NCBI GenBank assembly: GCA_945833725.1
Contig: CAMAFU010000105.1
Coordinates: forward strand, 1-6,705
Source: an uncultured Treponema sp.
GTDB lineage: Bacteria > Spirochaetota > Spirochaetia > Treponematales > Treponemataceae
Reading direction: 5' to 3'
DNA: 6,705 bases
Below are positions 1-5,703 of the stretch, piece by piece (position 1 is the stretch's first letter; every line of letters begins with the position of its first letter). The notes under the pieces were generated by a model. The model ran no database searches, was not told the origin of the DNA, and saw nothing but the letters and a program-made list of their open reading frames with translations. The translations under genes and the position numbers were made by a program.

Positions 1-10
1 TAACGGAATC

Positions 11-86
11 ATTGTTCCAGAGCCTCTGCATTAAAAAATAATTTTAAATAGGGCTTCCAGTCGCGACTGTTCAGTGCAAAACCGTG
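11..86. repeat. Intergenic repeat Y, copy 1
   Basis: This 76 bp unit recurs at 233-312. Both begin ATTGTT(C/T)CAGAGCCTC, continue through an A-rich stretch to TAATTTTAAATAG, and end with an identical block running TTCCAGTCGCGACTG to AAAACCGTG. The copies differ by a few substitutions and by 4 bp in the A-rich stretch. Each contains the perfect 12 bp palindrome CAGTCGCGACTG (here 58-69). No open frame with a ribosome binding site crosses it. It is probably a dispersed intergenic repeat, but only two copies are visible here. Confidence 0.8.
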
Positions 87-97
87 CTATTAGCACT

Positions 98-162
98 ACA
101 TGCTGATTGTGGCATGGGAATTTATATAAATAGTGCTTGCGCACTATCCACAATCAGGATGT
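98..162. repeat. Nested inverted repeat between the Y copies
   Basis: The outer arms, 98-112 (ACATGCTGATTGTGG) and 148-162 (CCACAATCAGGATGT), are complementary at 14 of 15 positions. Inside lies a second perfect hairpin, TAGTGC (131-136), loop TTGC, GCACTA (141-146). A further small hairpin, GTGCT/AGCAC, sits just upstream at 84-96. GCACTA also occurs at 93-98, so TAGTGC at 131-136 has two possible partners. Neither strand has a T-run directly after the structure, so it does not look like an intrinsic terminator. A structured part of a repeat element is the simplest reading. Confidence 0.65.
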
Positions 163-205
163 TTTTGCCCTGACCATTCGCTCCTTCGCGCCCTGATTTT
201 CTCAG

Positions 206-228
206 AAATTTATAATGCATAAGCCCTT
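206..228. repeat. Short repeat X, copy 1
   Basis: A 23 bp unit made of AAATTTATAATGCA, four variable bases (TAAG) and CCCTT. The same unit with CCGA in the variable slot recurs at 315-337, so 19 of 23 positions match. The two X copies bracket the second Y repeat, giving the order Y, inverted repeat, X, Y, X across 11-337. No coding potential is seen. Confidence 0.6.
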
Positions 229-232
229 GATT

Positions 233-312
233 ATTGTTTCAGAGCCTCCTCATTATAAAAAAAATAATTTTAAATAGAGCTTCCAGTCGCGACTGTTCAG
301 TGCAAAACCGTG
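233..312. repeat. Intergenic repeat Y, copy 2
   Basis: This 80 bp second copy of the unit at 11-86 starts 222 bp downstream of the first. It carries the same palindrome CAGTCGCGACTG (284-295) and the same TTCAGTGCA...ACCGTG end, with a longer A-run. The near-identity of the 3' half and drift in the A-rich middle suggest a mobile or duplicated non-coding element rather than coding sequence. Confidence 0.8.
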
Positions 313-314
313 GT

Positions 315-337
315 AAATTTATAATGCACCGACCCTT
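315..337. repeat. Short repeat X, copy 2
   Basis: Second copy of the 23 bp unit AAATTTATAATGCA-NNNN-CCCTT, directly after Y copy 2 and only 11 bp from the stop codon of the small minus-strand gene. If that gene is transcribed leftward, this repeat forms the beginning of its 3' untranslated region. Confidence 0.6.
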
Positions 338-348
338 AAAGCGGCAAA

Positions 349-486
349 TTAGTCAAGCCATTTTAATGTTTTTGTTACTCCTGCACTGGGCTTGATATGC
401 TTTTTTTTAATTGAAACAATATTTTCGATAATTTCTGTAACGGCCCACATTGCAAGAAATGCAAGAAGAATAATAAACATAGCCAT
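349..486 (-). CDS. Small single-span membrane protein, 45 residues, unknown function
   Basis: A short minus-strand frame from ATG (484-486) to TAA (349-351). Residues 1-20 read MAMFIILLAFLAMWAVTEII, a clear hydrophobic helix. A hydrophilic tail follows with a basic KKKH cluster near residues 27-30 and an end in KWLD, so the tail would be expected in the cytoplasm. A consensus ribosome binding site, AGGAGGT, lies 7 nt upstream of the ATG, the best such site in the window, and this is the main reason to believe the gene. It is transcribed away from the c-di-GMP enzyme, with a 190 bp shared spacer, and its 3' end abuts the repeat mosaic. I do not recognise the family. Possible roles include a regulator or subunit of a membrane complex, or a hydrophobic toxin-like peptide; the sequence does not decide between them. 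Internal ATG codons at residues 3 and 13 are less well placed for the ribosome binding site. Confidence 0.72.
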   Translation of the reverse strand: MAMFIILLAFLAMWAVTEIIENIVSIKKKHIKPSAGVTKTLKWLD

Positions 487-493
487 AAAATTT

Positions 494-500
494 ACCTCCT
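494..500 (-). promoter_or_regulatory. Strong Shine-Dalgarno site of the small membrane protein gene
   Basis: On the minus strand this reads AGGAGGT, a near-perfect complement to the 16S rRNA 3' end, with 7 nt to the ATG at 486. It supports this start and suggests efficient translation. It also argues that the short frame is real. Confidence 0.8.
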
Positions 501-532
501 GGTATTTTTTTTATGTGTTTATTATGAATCTG

Positions 533-559
533 TTAAAGGGACATAAAATGACCCTTTGA
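533..559. promoter_or_regulatory. 27 bp dyad in the divergent spacer: operator or plus-strand terminator
   Basis: The arms are TTAAAGGG (533-540) and CCCTTTGA (552-559), paired throughout with one T-G wobble. They enclose an inner CAT-AAA-ATG dyad (542-550), so symmetry runs almost to the centre. The site is about 47 nt upstream of the small minus-strand gene and 117 nt upstream of the c-di-GMP enzyme. On the plus strand it is followed by AA and seven T (561-567), as in a Rho-independent terminator that would stop rightward transcription from the repeat region. Alternatively the symmetry suits an operator for a dimeric repressor controlling one or both divergent genes. The sequence does not settle which. 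Confidence 0.4.
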
Positions 560-676
560 ATTTTTTTGTTGTTTTTTTTGGGTTTTTCGAGTGTAAAACT
601 ATTATAAAATTTGTTACAATGAAGAGAATTAAACTTTTTCGGCAGCTGCTGTTTTTGTTTGATTTACGGTTTTATT

Positions 677-3205
677 ATGACGCGGCGAAAAACTTTTATT
701 TTCAGTTTGTTTTCTCTTCTTGCAGGTGGGCTTGGACTTGCGTTCGGATGTTTTTTGCTGTTCCGTCAGTTTGTGTTTAATGATTTTTTCGAAGACTCTT
801 CTATACAAAAAACGAATCCTACAGAGGGGCGGGTTCTTTACATAAGTTCCTACGATCCAAATTATTCTGCGTCGGAAGTTCACCTTGAAGGCATAAAACA
901 GGCTTTTGAGGAAAATAACATTCTCTTTGAAGTTTTCTACATGGACATGAAAAATTACTACACAAAAGAAAATTTCTTGAATTTCTATGTTTCTGCAAAA
1001 AATAAAATTGCAAGCGTTGCATATAAATTTGATGCAGTTTTAGTAAGTGATGATGCAGCCCTTATTTTTGCCCGAACTTATCAGGATGAACTTTTTAAAG
1101 GAATTCCCATTGTATTTTTCGGAATAAACGATATAAACCAGGCAAAAGATGCCGTAAAAAATCCGTATATAACAGGCTTTGGGGAAACTATTTTTGTTTC
1201 AGAAACTTTAGAAATTGCAATCGAGCAGAATCCGCAGGTGGAATGTATTGTTGGAATTTTTGATGATTCAATTTCCGGTCAGGGCGATAAAATTCAATTT
1301 GAAAATGCAATAAAGGAATATCCGAATCTTGAATACAAATACATAAACATTTCCAAAACGGAACCTTATCAGCTGGCATGGCTTCTTATGTCGCTCCCAA
1401 AAAATTCTGTAATTCTCTGTCTGTCTTATTTGCAGGACTATGCTCACGCCCACGATTTTACGACTTACGAACTTGTTACATATATTTTGAATTATGCTTC
1501 CCGTACTCCTGTGTACAGAACAAACAACATTGGAATGGGAGCAGGCTTTGTCGGCGGAAAATTCATTGATTACAGGCAGTACGCATATAACGCAGCCCTT
1601 ACTGTTGTTGATATTTTAAACGGCCGGCCTGTTTCAGAAATTCCGCTTCAACTGGAAATTCAGGGAGAATTTGTTTTTGATTATGCTGTTATTAGAAAAA
1701 TGAACATAGGCGATTCTTCGTTCCCGGAAAATTCAACTTTCATAAATAAACACCAGAATATTTTTCAAAAGAACATAAACATAATTTTTCCGTTTATCGT
1801 AATATGCTGTTCACTTTTCCTGTTTCTTGTGGTGTCGTCGGTCAGCTACAGAAAAACTAAAAACATAAACGGCATTATGATGATAATGAACAAGCAGATA
1901 CGCCAGACAAACAAAGATTTGCTTGATTCAAAACAGCAGCTTACTTATGTAGCAAACAACGATAAACTTACGGGGCTTCCAAACAGAACTCACGGTGAGC
2001 AGGAAATTCGGCGCATAATAAAAACAGGAATTCCTTTTTCACTTTTTCTTATGGATGTTGATGATTTTAAAAACTACAACGACACATATACTCATGCCTG
2101 CGGAGATTATGTTTTGCAGGAATACGGCAGGCGTCTGTTAAGCCTTACATTCAACAATCAGTATTTTGCAGCCCGCTACGGTGGAGATGAATTTATCCTT
2201 GTTCATAAATGCGGACACATCGAAAAAAACGGGCCTGAAATCGAAAAAATAAGGCAGCTTTTAAACGAACCGATTTACTTTAACAATATGAAAGTTGATC
2301 TTACGGCAACACTGGGCTATACAAATTCATCGCCAGAAATGACTTACGATGATTTTATAATTAATGCCGATATTGCCATGTACGAAGGTAAAAAACAAGG
2401 CAAGCGTTCTATAGTTGCTTTCAGCCCAGAAATGAAAGAGTCAATTCTGCGGAAAAACAAAATTGTAGAAATTCTAAAAGAAGAATGTTCCTCTGGTGGA
2501 TTCGATGTCCGCTATCAGCCTCAGGTCAATGTTCATACTGGAGAAATTTCCGGTTTTGAAGCTCTTGTCCGTCTTCAAAATTATTCCATAGGTCCAGGAG
2601 AGTTTATACCGGTGGCAGAAAAAGGCGGTTTTATTGCACAGATTGGCCGCATTGTTACGGAAAAAGTTCTTAACGATATGGCTAACTGGCGGCAGGCTGG
2701 AATGGAAATGAAAAAAGTTGCAATAAATTATTCAAACGACCAGCTTTTAGACGAAGAATATATTCCGTTTCTGCGGCGTACAATGGAAAAATATCAGATT
2801 CCTCCGGAATTTATCGAAATAGAAATAACGGAAAGTCTCTTTATTGGAAAAATCGAAAAGGCACGACAGTTGTTTAATGAATTTTCGGAAATTGGAGTAT
2901 CAATAGCTCTGGATGATTTTGGCACAGGTTATTCTTCTTTGAGCTATCTTACATTCCTGCCTGCACAAAAGGTAAAAATCGATAAATCGCTGGTAGACAA
3001 CTACCTTGTAGATGGCAAAGAAACTTTTATCGAAAATATAGTTCATCTTGTTCACGATTTAGGCATGAAACTTACTGTAGAAGGTGTGGAGCAGAAATGG
3101 CAGTACGATAAACTTTCAAAAATGGGCTGCGATTTTGTTCAGGGATATTTTTTCAGCAAACCTATGCTTCCAAACCTTGTACCGGATTTTTCTGTTGTGC
3201 TTTAG
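677..3205 (+). CDS. Membrane-bound GGDEF-EAL c-di-GMP enzyme with periplasmic substrate-binding-like sensor
   Basis: 842 residues. A basic start (MTRRK) and membrane span (about 7-29) lead to a periplasmic domain (about 51-345, opening GRVLYISSYDP) resembling the ABC substrate-binding fold used as a sensor in some signalling proteins. A second span (about 367-391) and a short linker follow. The GGDEF domain begins near D429 (DKLTGLPNR), has DVDDFKNYND at 460-469 and an intact GGDEF motif at 502-506. The product-inhibition RxxD position (493-496) is NNQY, so that site is lost. The EAL domain keeps EAL (628-630), N684, EITES (716-720), DDFGTG from 746, K767 and E802 plus the QGYFFSKP end, the set expected of an active phosphodiesterase. 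By family knowledge it could both make and degrade c-di-GMP; the net direction is not readable. The ATG at 677 was chosen because it precedes the anchor directly; an in-frame TTG at 659 is less likely. No good Shine-Dalgarno sequence is visible. The ligand is unknown. Confidence 0.93.
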   Translation: MTRRKTFIFSLFSLLAGGLGLAFGCFLLFRQFVFNDFFEDSSIQKTNPTEGRVLYISSYDPNYSASEVHLEGIKQAFEENNILFEVFYMDMKNYYTKENFLNFYVSAKNKIASVAYKFDAVLVSDDAALIFARTYQDELFKGIPIVFFGINDINQAKDAVKNPYITGFGETIFVSETLEIAIEQNPQVECIVGIFDDSISGQGDKIQFENAIKEYPNLEYKYINISKTEPYQLAWLLMSLPKNSVILCLSYLQDYAHAHDFTTYELVTYILNYASRTPVYRTNNIGMGAGFVGGKFIDYRQYAYNAALTVVDILNGRPVSEIPLQLEIQGEFVFDYAVIRKMNIGDSSFPENSTFINKHQNIFQKNINIIFPFIVICCSLFLFLVVSSVSYRKTKNINGIMMIMNKQIRQTNKDLLDSKQQLTYVANNDKLTGLPNRTHGEQEIRRIIKTGIPFSLFLMDVDDFKNYNDTYTHACGDYVLQEYGRRLLSLTFNNQYFAARYGGDEFILVHKCGHIEKNGPEIEKIRQLLNEPIYFNNMKVDLTATLGYTNSSPEMTYDDFIINADIAMYEGKKQGKRSIVAFSPEMKESILRKNKIVEILKEECSSGGFDVRYQPQVNVHTGEISGFEALVRLQNYSIGPGEFIPVAEKGGFIAQIGRIVTEKVLNDMANWRQAGMEMKKVAINYSNDQLLDEEYIPFLRRTMEKYQIPPEFIEIEITESLFIGKIEKARQLFNEFSEIGVSIALDDFGTGYSSLSYLTFLPAQKVKIDKSLVDNYLVDGKETFIENIVHLVHDLGMKLTVEGVEQKWQYDKLSKMGCDFVQGYFFSKPMLPNLVPDFSVVL

Positions 3206-3263
3206 TATTTTTATCATCTGCAAAAACAAGATGAGGCAATTTTAATCATAAAAAATTCTAAAA

Positions 3264-3353
3264 ATGAAATACACGATTAATCAAATTGATTCAGGTCAGG
3301 ACGAGCTGATTTTAAATTACAAAAAACTTACCACCGAACTAGAATGGCACTAA
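3264..3353 (+). pseudogene. 29-codon relic, possibly the N-terminus of a LytTR-type regulator
   Basis: ATG at 3264 opens a frame beginning MKYTINQIDSGQDELILNY and closing at TAA 3351-3353 after 29 residues. The opening, with a short acidic stretch then a LILNYKKLT-like strand and TEL, recalls the N-terminus of small LytTR DNA-binding regulators, which in other bacteria are often beside ABC exporters. The expected LytTR domain does not follow in any frame, and there is no ribosome binding site before the ATG. I therefore read it as a decayed gene fragment left of the exporter operon. The family match is from memory of the pattern and is uncertain; a chance open frame is the alternative. Confidence 0.33.
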
Positions 3354-3407
3354 AGGTTCAACCGGCAGAAGCCCTTAGAGCAGAAAATTATAAGGTGGCG
3401 TATCACT

Positions 3408-3457
3408 GTTTGCTTTGCAAACTTTTTCAGTGCATACATGCACTGCCGCTAACGCGG
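3408..3457 (+). promoter_or_regulatory. Three consecutive small hairpins before the exporter operon
   Basis: Three perfect stems follow one another: GTTTGC-TTT-GCAAAC (3408-3422) followed by five T (3423-3427); CAGTGCAT-AC-ATGCACTG (3428-3445); and CCGC-TAAC-GCGG (3446-3457). The ribosome binding site GGAG of the ATPase gene begins 11 nt later. The first hairpin with its T-run is terminator-like, although its stem is only 6 bp. The set may be a transcribed leader acting as an attenuator, or simply a palindromic repeat, since the GCAAAC hairpin core recurs in the element at 5511-5671. Regulation is inferred from position only. Confidence 0.4.
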
Positions 3458-3480
3458 AGCTTTTATTGGAGTGTGAGATT

Positions 3481-4194
3481 ATGAATGAAATTGTAAACAT
3501 TATTAATGTCTGCAAAACTTATTCCATGGGGACGCAGAAAAAAGCGATTGGGAAAAATGATTCAAGTGCACAGGTTCAGGCGCTTAAAGGCGTTTCTGCT
3601 GTAATTGAAAAAGGAGAATTTACGGCTATAGCAGGACCTTCTGGAAGCGGTAAAACAACTCTTTTAAATTTAATAGGTTCCCTTGATTCAATTACATCGG
3701 GAGACATTTTTGTAGACGGAAAAAGCCTTGCAAAAATGAGCAAAAAACAGAAAACCCTTCTCCGATGCGAAAAAATCGGTTTTATATTTCAAAGTTACAA
3801 TTTAATTCCTGTTTTGACTGCACAGGAAAATGTTGAACTTGCTCTTCAGCTTTTAAACAGGTTTTCAAAGGAAGAAATAAAAGAAAAATCCTGGTCAATT
3901 TTAAAAGAAGTGGGGCTGGACGGCATGCAGGACAGGCTTCCCTCTCAATTAAGCGGCGGTCAGCAGCAGAGAATTTCTATTGCCCGGGCGCTTGTAAAAG
4001 AACCCTGCGTAATTCTTGCCGATGAACCGACAGCAAATCTTGATTCAAAAAACAGCGAAATGATTATTGCTTTAATGAAAGAATTAAATGTCCGTCATAA
4101 CATTACATGTATTTTTTCAACTCACGACCAGCTGGTAATGCAAAATGTCCGCCGCATAATAAAATTAAAAGACGGAATGTTAGACAATGAGTAA
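3481..4194 (+). CDS. ABC exporter ATPase, MacB/LolD type
   Basis: 237 residues, the usual size for a stand-alone ATPase of the MacB/LolD/FtsE group. It powers a two-permease exporter by ATP hydrolysis at the cytoplasmic face. All motifs are intact: Walker A GPSGSGKTT (52-60), Q-loop FQSYNLIPVLTAQENV with Q104, signature LSGGQQQR (from 157), Walker B ILADEP with D181 and E182, the D-loop in ANLDSKNS, and H215 in STHDQ. The Q-loop region is typical of this subfamily rather than of importers. A roughly 15-residue insert with KKAIGKNDSS lies between the first strand and VQALKGVS, a place where this group varies. The start at 3481 has GGAG 9 nt upstream; a longer frame from TTG at 3415 would translate the hairpin region and is rejected. 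It shares 4187-4194 with an alternative start of the next gene. Substrate unknown. Confidence 0.93.
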   Translation: MNEIVNIINVCKTYSMGTQKKAIGKNDSSAQVQALKGVSAVIEKGEFTAIAGPSGSGKTTLLNLIGSLDSITSGDIFVDGKSLAKMSKKQKTLLRCEKIGFIFQSYNLIPVLTAQENVELALQLLNRFSKEEIKEKSWSILKEVGLDGMQDRLPSQLSGGQQQRISIARALVKEPCVILADEPTANLDSKNSEMIIALMKELNVRHNITCIFSTHDQLVMQNVRRIIKLKDGMLDNE

Positions 4195-4207
4195 ATCGGA
4201 GAAAACT

Positions 4208-5485
4208 ATGATATTAAAGATGGCATGGAAAAATATTTTCCGTTATAAAAAAAGGACTTTAGTTACAGCCAGTGCCATAGCATTCGGCGTACTTTTTACT
4301 ATTCTCCTTGATGCTTTGGTTTTCGGTATTTCAAATGAAAGTGAAATTAATATTCTGGAATACGAAACTTCGGGAGCAAAAATTTTTGCCGGCGGATATT
4401 TTGAAAAAATCAAAACTCTTCCAATGGACTTTCTAATAGAAGAAAATGATTCTGAAAGAATTACTTCATATCTTGATTCAAAAAACATTCCCTATACAAA
4501 AGAAATTCAAACCGAATGTGAAATTTATTTTAACGAAGATTATTTTGAAACATCAGGAAGTATGACAGGTATTTTAAGTGCCGTTGACATTGAAAAATCC
4601 AAAGAAGTTTTTTCACTTTCACAAAGCGTTGAATCTGGTTCATGGCTTACAAAAGAAAAAGACGGAGAATATTGTTCAGGTGCTGTTGTCGGAAGCTGGA
4701 TGGCAGACGATATGAATGCAAAACCTGGATACTACATTACAGTTCAATGCAAGGGAAGGGGAGGCTTTACCCAGACTATTGATGTTCCTATAGTGGGAAT
4801 TATTCACTGCCCGGATGCCCAGATAAATTCTTCATATATTTTTATGGATATTGACTATATTGATGAAATGCTTTCTATGGAAAAAGCCGTTACTGCTATT
4901 GATATAGGACTGGGAGGTGCTGGGCTGGCAGACAGAAACTTTAAAAAATTTTCGTCAGAAATAAAAAAAACAGACATTCTAAACGATTCCCTGGAACTTA
5001 AAACCTGGAGGGAAATTCAGGCCGACATTCTTTCTGTTGATGATATGTATTCTCTGTACACAAATATACTTATGGCGTTTATGTTCATAATTGCCGCTGT
5101 GGGAATAAGCAACACAATGCTTATGAGCGTAATGGAAAGAAAAAACGAAATCGGCATGCTTAAAGCTATGGGTTACAGTTCTTTTTATATAAAACGGCTT
5201 TTTATGTGGGAAGGCGTTTCAATTGGAGTTGTAGGATGTATTTTTGGCTGCGTGGCGGCATGTGTGTTAAATATTCCCCTTTCCACAAAAGGCCTTGATT
5301 TTACTTCAACTCTTTCAAATGTAAGTTTTGGTTACAGAATTTCGGGGCTTATGAAAAGCGGTTGGGATATTCCAGGCTTTATACGGGTAACTGTTGGGGC
5401 GCTTATTGTTGCAGGAGTTGCCGCATTTATTCCGGCAAATTCAATTTTAAAGAAAGAAGTTGCAGACATATTTAGAAAAAACTAA
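4208..5485 (+). CDS. ABC exporter permease 1, FtsX/MacB-like
   Basis: 425 residues from the ATG at 4208, which has GGAG 6 nt upstream. An in-frame ATG at 4187 would overlap the ATPase stop by 8 nt (ATGAGTAA) and add seven residues, but lacks a good ribosome binding site; it cannot be excluded if translation is coupled. Topology is the family pattern: a cytoplasmic MAWKNIFRYKKRT start, span 1 (about 17-40), a large extracytoplasmic MacB periplasmic core-like domain (about 41-284), then three spans (about 285-308, 336-358, 391-411). The loop after span 2, MERKNEIGMLKAMG (309-322), is the conserved FtsX-domain segment that contacts the ATPase. It is expected to work with the ATPase just upstream and the second permease downstream as a mechanotransmission-type exporter or lipoprotein extractor. 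No frameshift is seen. Confidence 0.9.
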   Translation: MILKMAWKNIFRYKKRTLVTASAIAFGVLFTILLDALVFGISNESEINILEYETSGAKIFAGGYFEKIKTLPMDFLIEENDSERITSYLDSKNIPYTKEIQTECEIYFNEDYFETSGSMTGILSAVDIEKSKEVFSLSQSVESGSWLTKEKDGEYCSGAVVGSWMADDMNAKPGYYITVQCKGRGGFTQTIDVPIVGIIHCPDAQINSSYIFMDIDYIDEMLSMEKAVTAIDIGLGGAGLADRNFKKFSSEIKKTDILNDSLELKTWREIQADILSVDDMYSLYTNILMAFMFIIAAVGISNTMLMSVMERKNEIGMLKAMGYSSFYIKRLFMWEGVSIGVVGCIFGCVAACVLNIPLSTKGLDFTSTLSNVSFGYRISGLMKSGWDIPGFIRVTVGALIVAGVAAFIPANSILKKEVADIFRKN

Positions 5486-5510
5486 ATCAGCTTTTTAAGA
5501 ATGTGAATTA

Positions 5511-5671
5511 ACCTTAATTTCGAGTTATAATCGTGGCAAGGATAGTAGGGGCGGCGAAGCCGTTTCGAAGCGTAGCGTAGGAATGTAGCGACAGCGGAAC
5601 CCCGAATAGCCTGATTTTTGCAAAGCAAAAAGCCACCCAAAATATAAAAAAACAAAACTCGAAATTAGGGC
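5511..5671. mobile_element. MITE-like element between the two permease genes
   Basis: The arms 5512-5526 (CCTTAATTTCGAGTT) and 5656-5670 (AACTCGAAATTAGGG) are inverted copies matching at 14 of 15 positions. The 6 bp direct repeat GAATTA at 5505-5510 and 5672-5677 directly abuts the proposed ends, as a target duplication would. The interior is non-coding and G+C richer on its left. It holds hairpins CGGC-GAA-GCCG (5552-5562) and TTTTTGC-AAA-GCAAAAA (5615-5631), and a GGGG/CCCC pair (5548-5551, 5600-5603). It has no transposase, so it would move only with help from elsewhere. It occupies nearly the whole 218 bp gap in an otherwise tight operon. A palindromic REP-type repeat is the alternative, and the short direct repeat could be chance in AT-rich DNA. 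Confidence 0.6.
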
Positions 5672-5703
5672 GAATTACAAATTTTTTATTTATGGGGAAA
5701 ATT

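Noticed and set aside
11..337. CRISPR array
   Set aside because: There are only two copies of each repeat, with unequal spacing and a mosaic order, and no leader or cas gene in the window.
659..676. TTG start for the c-di-GMP enzyme six codons upstream
   Set aside because: It has no ribosome binding site and would put uncharacteristic residues before the basic MTRRK anchor start; the ATG at 677 is better.
740..754. Lipobox-like LAFGC at residues 21-25 of the enzyme
   Set aside because: The hydrophobic helix continues past the cysteine, and a cytoplasmic output domain with a second span requires an uncleaved anchor.
556..780. 74-codon plus-strand frame over the T-rich leader
   Set aside because: The phenylalanine-rich product simply reflects T-runs, and it overlaps the enzyme gene in another frame.
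629..883. 84-codon minus-strand frame overlapping the start of the c-di-GMP enzyme gene
   Set aside because: It is antisense to a well-supported gene, has no ribosome binding site, and its lysine-rich content follows from the T-rich opposite strand.
3214..3234. TCATCT/AGATGA hairpin after the c-di-GMP enzyme as a terminator
   Set aside because: The stem is only 6 AT-rich pairs with a 9 nt loop, and no clean T-run follows, only GGCAATTTTAAT.
3350..3439. 29-codon minus-strand frame through the exporter leader
   Set aside because: There is no ribosome binding site, and its start lies inside a palindrome.
3415..3480. Extended N-terminus of the ATPase from TTG at 3415
   Set aside because: The added 22 residues are encoded by the hairpin region, and the ATG at 3481 has its own GGAG.
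4243..4488. 81-codon minus-strand frame in permease 1
   Set aside because: It is a shadow of the permease coding sequence with no independent support.
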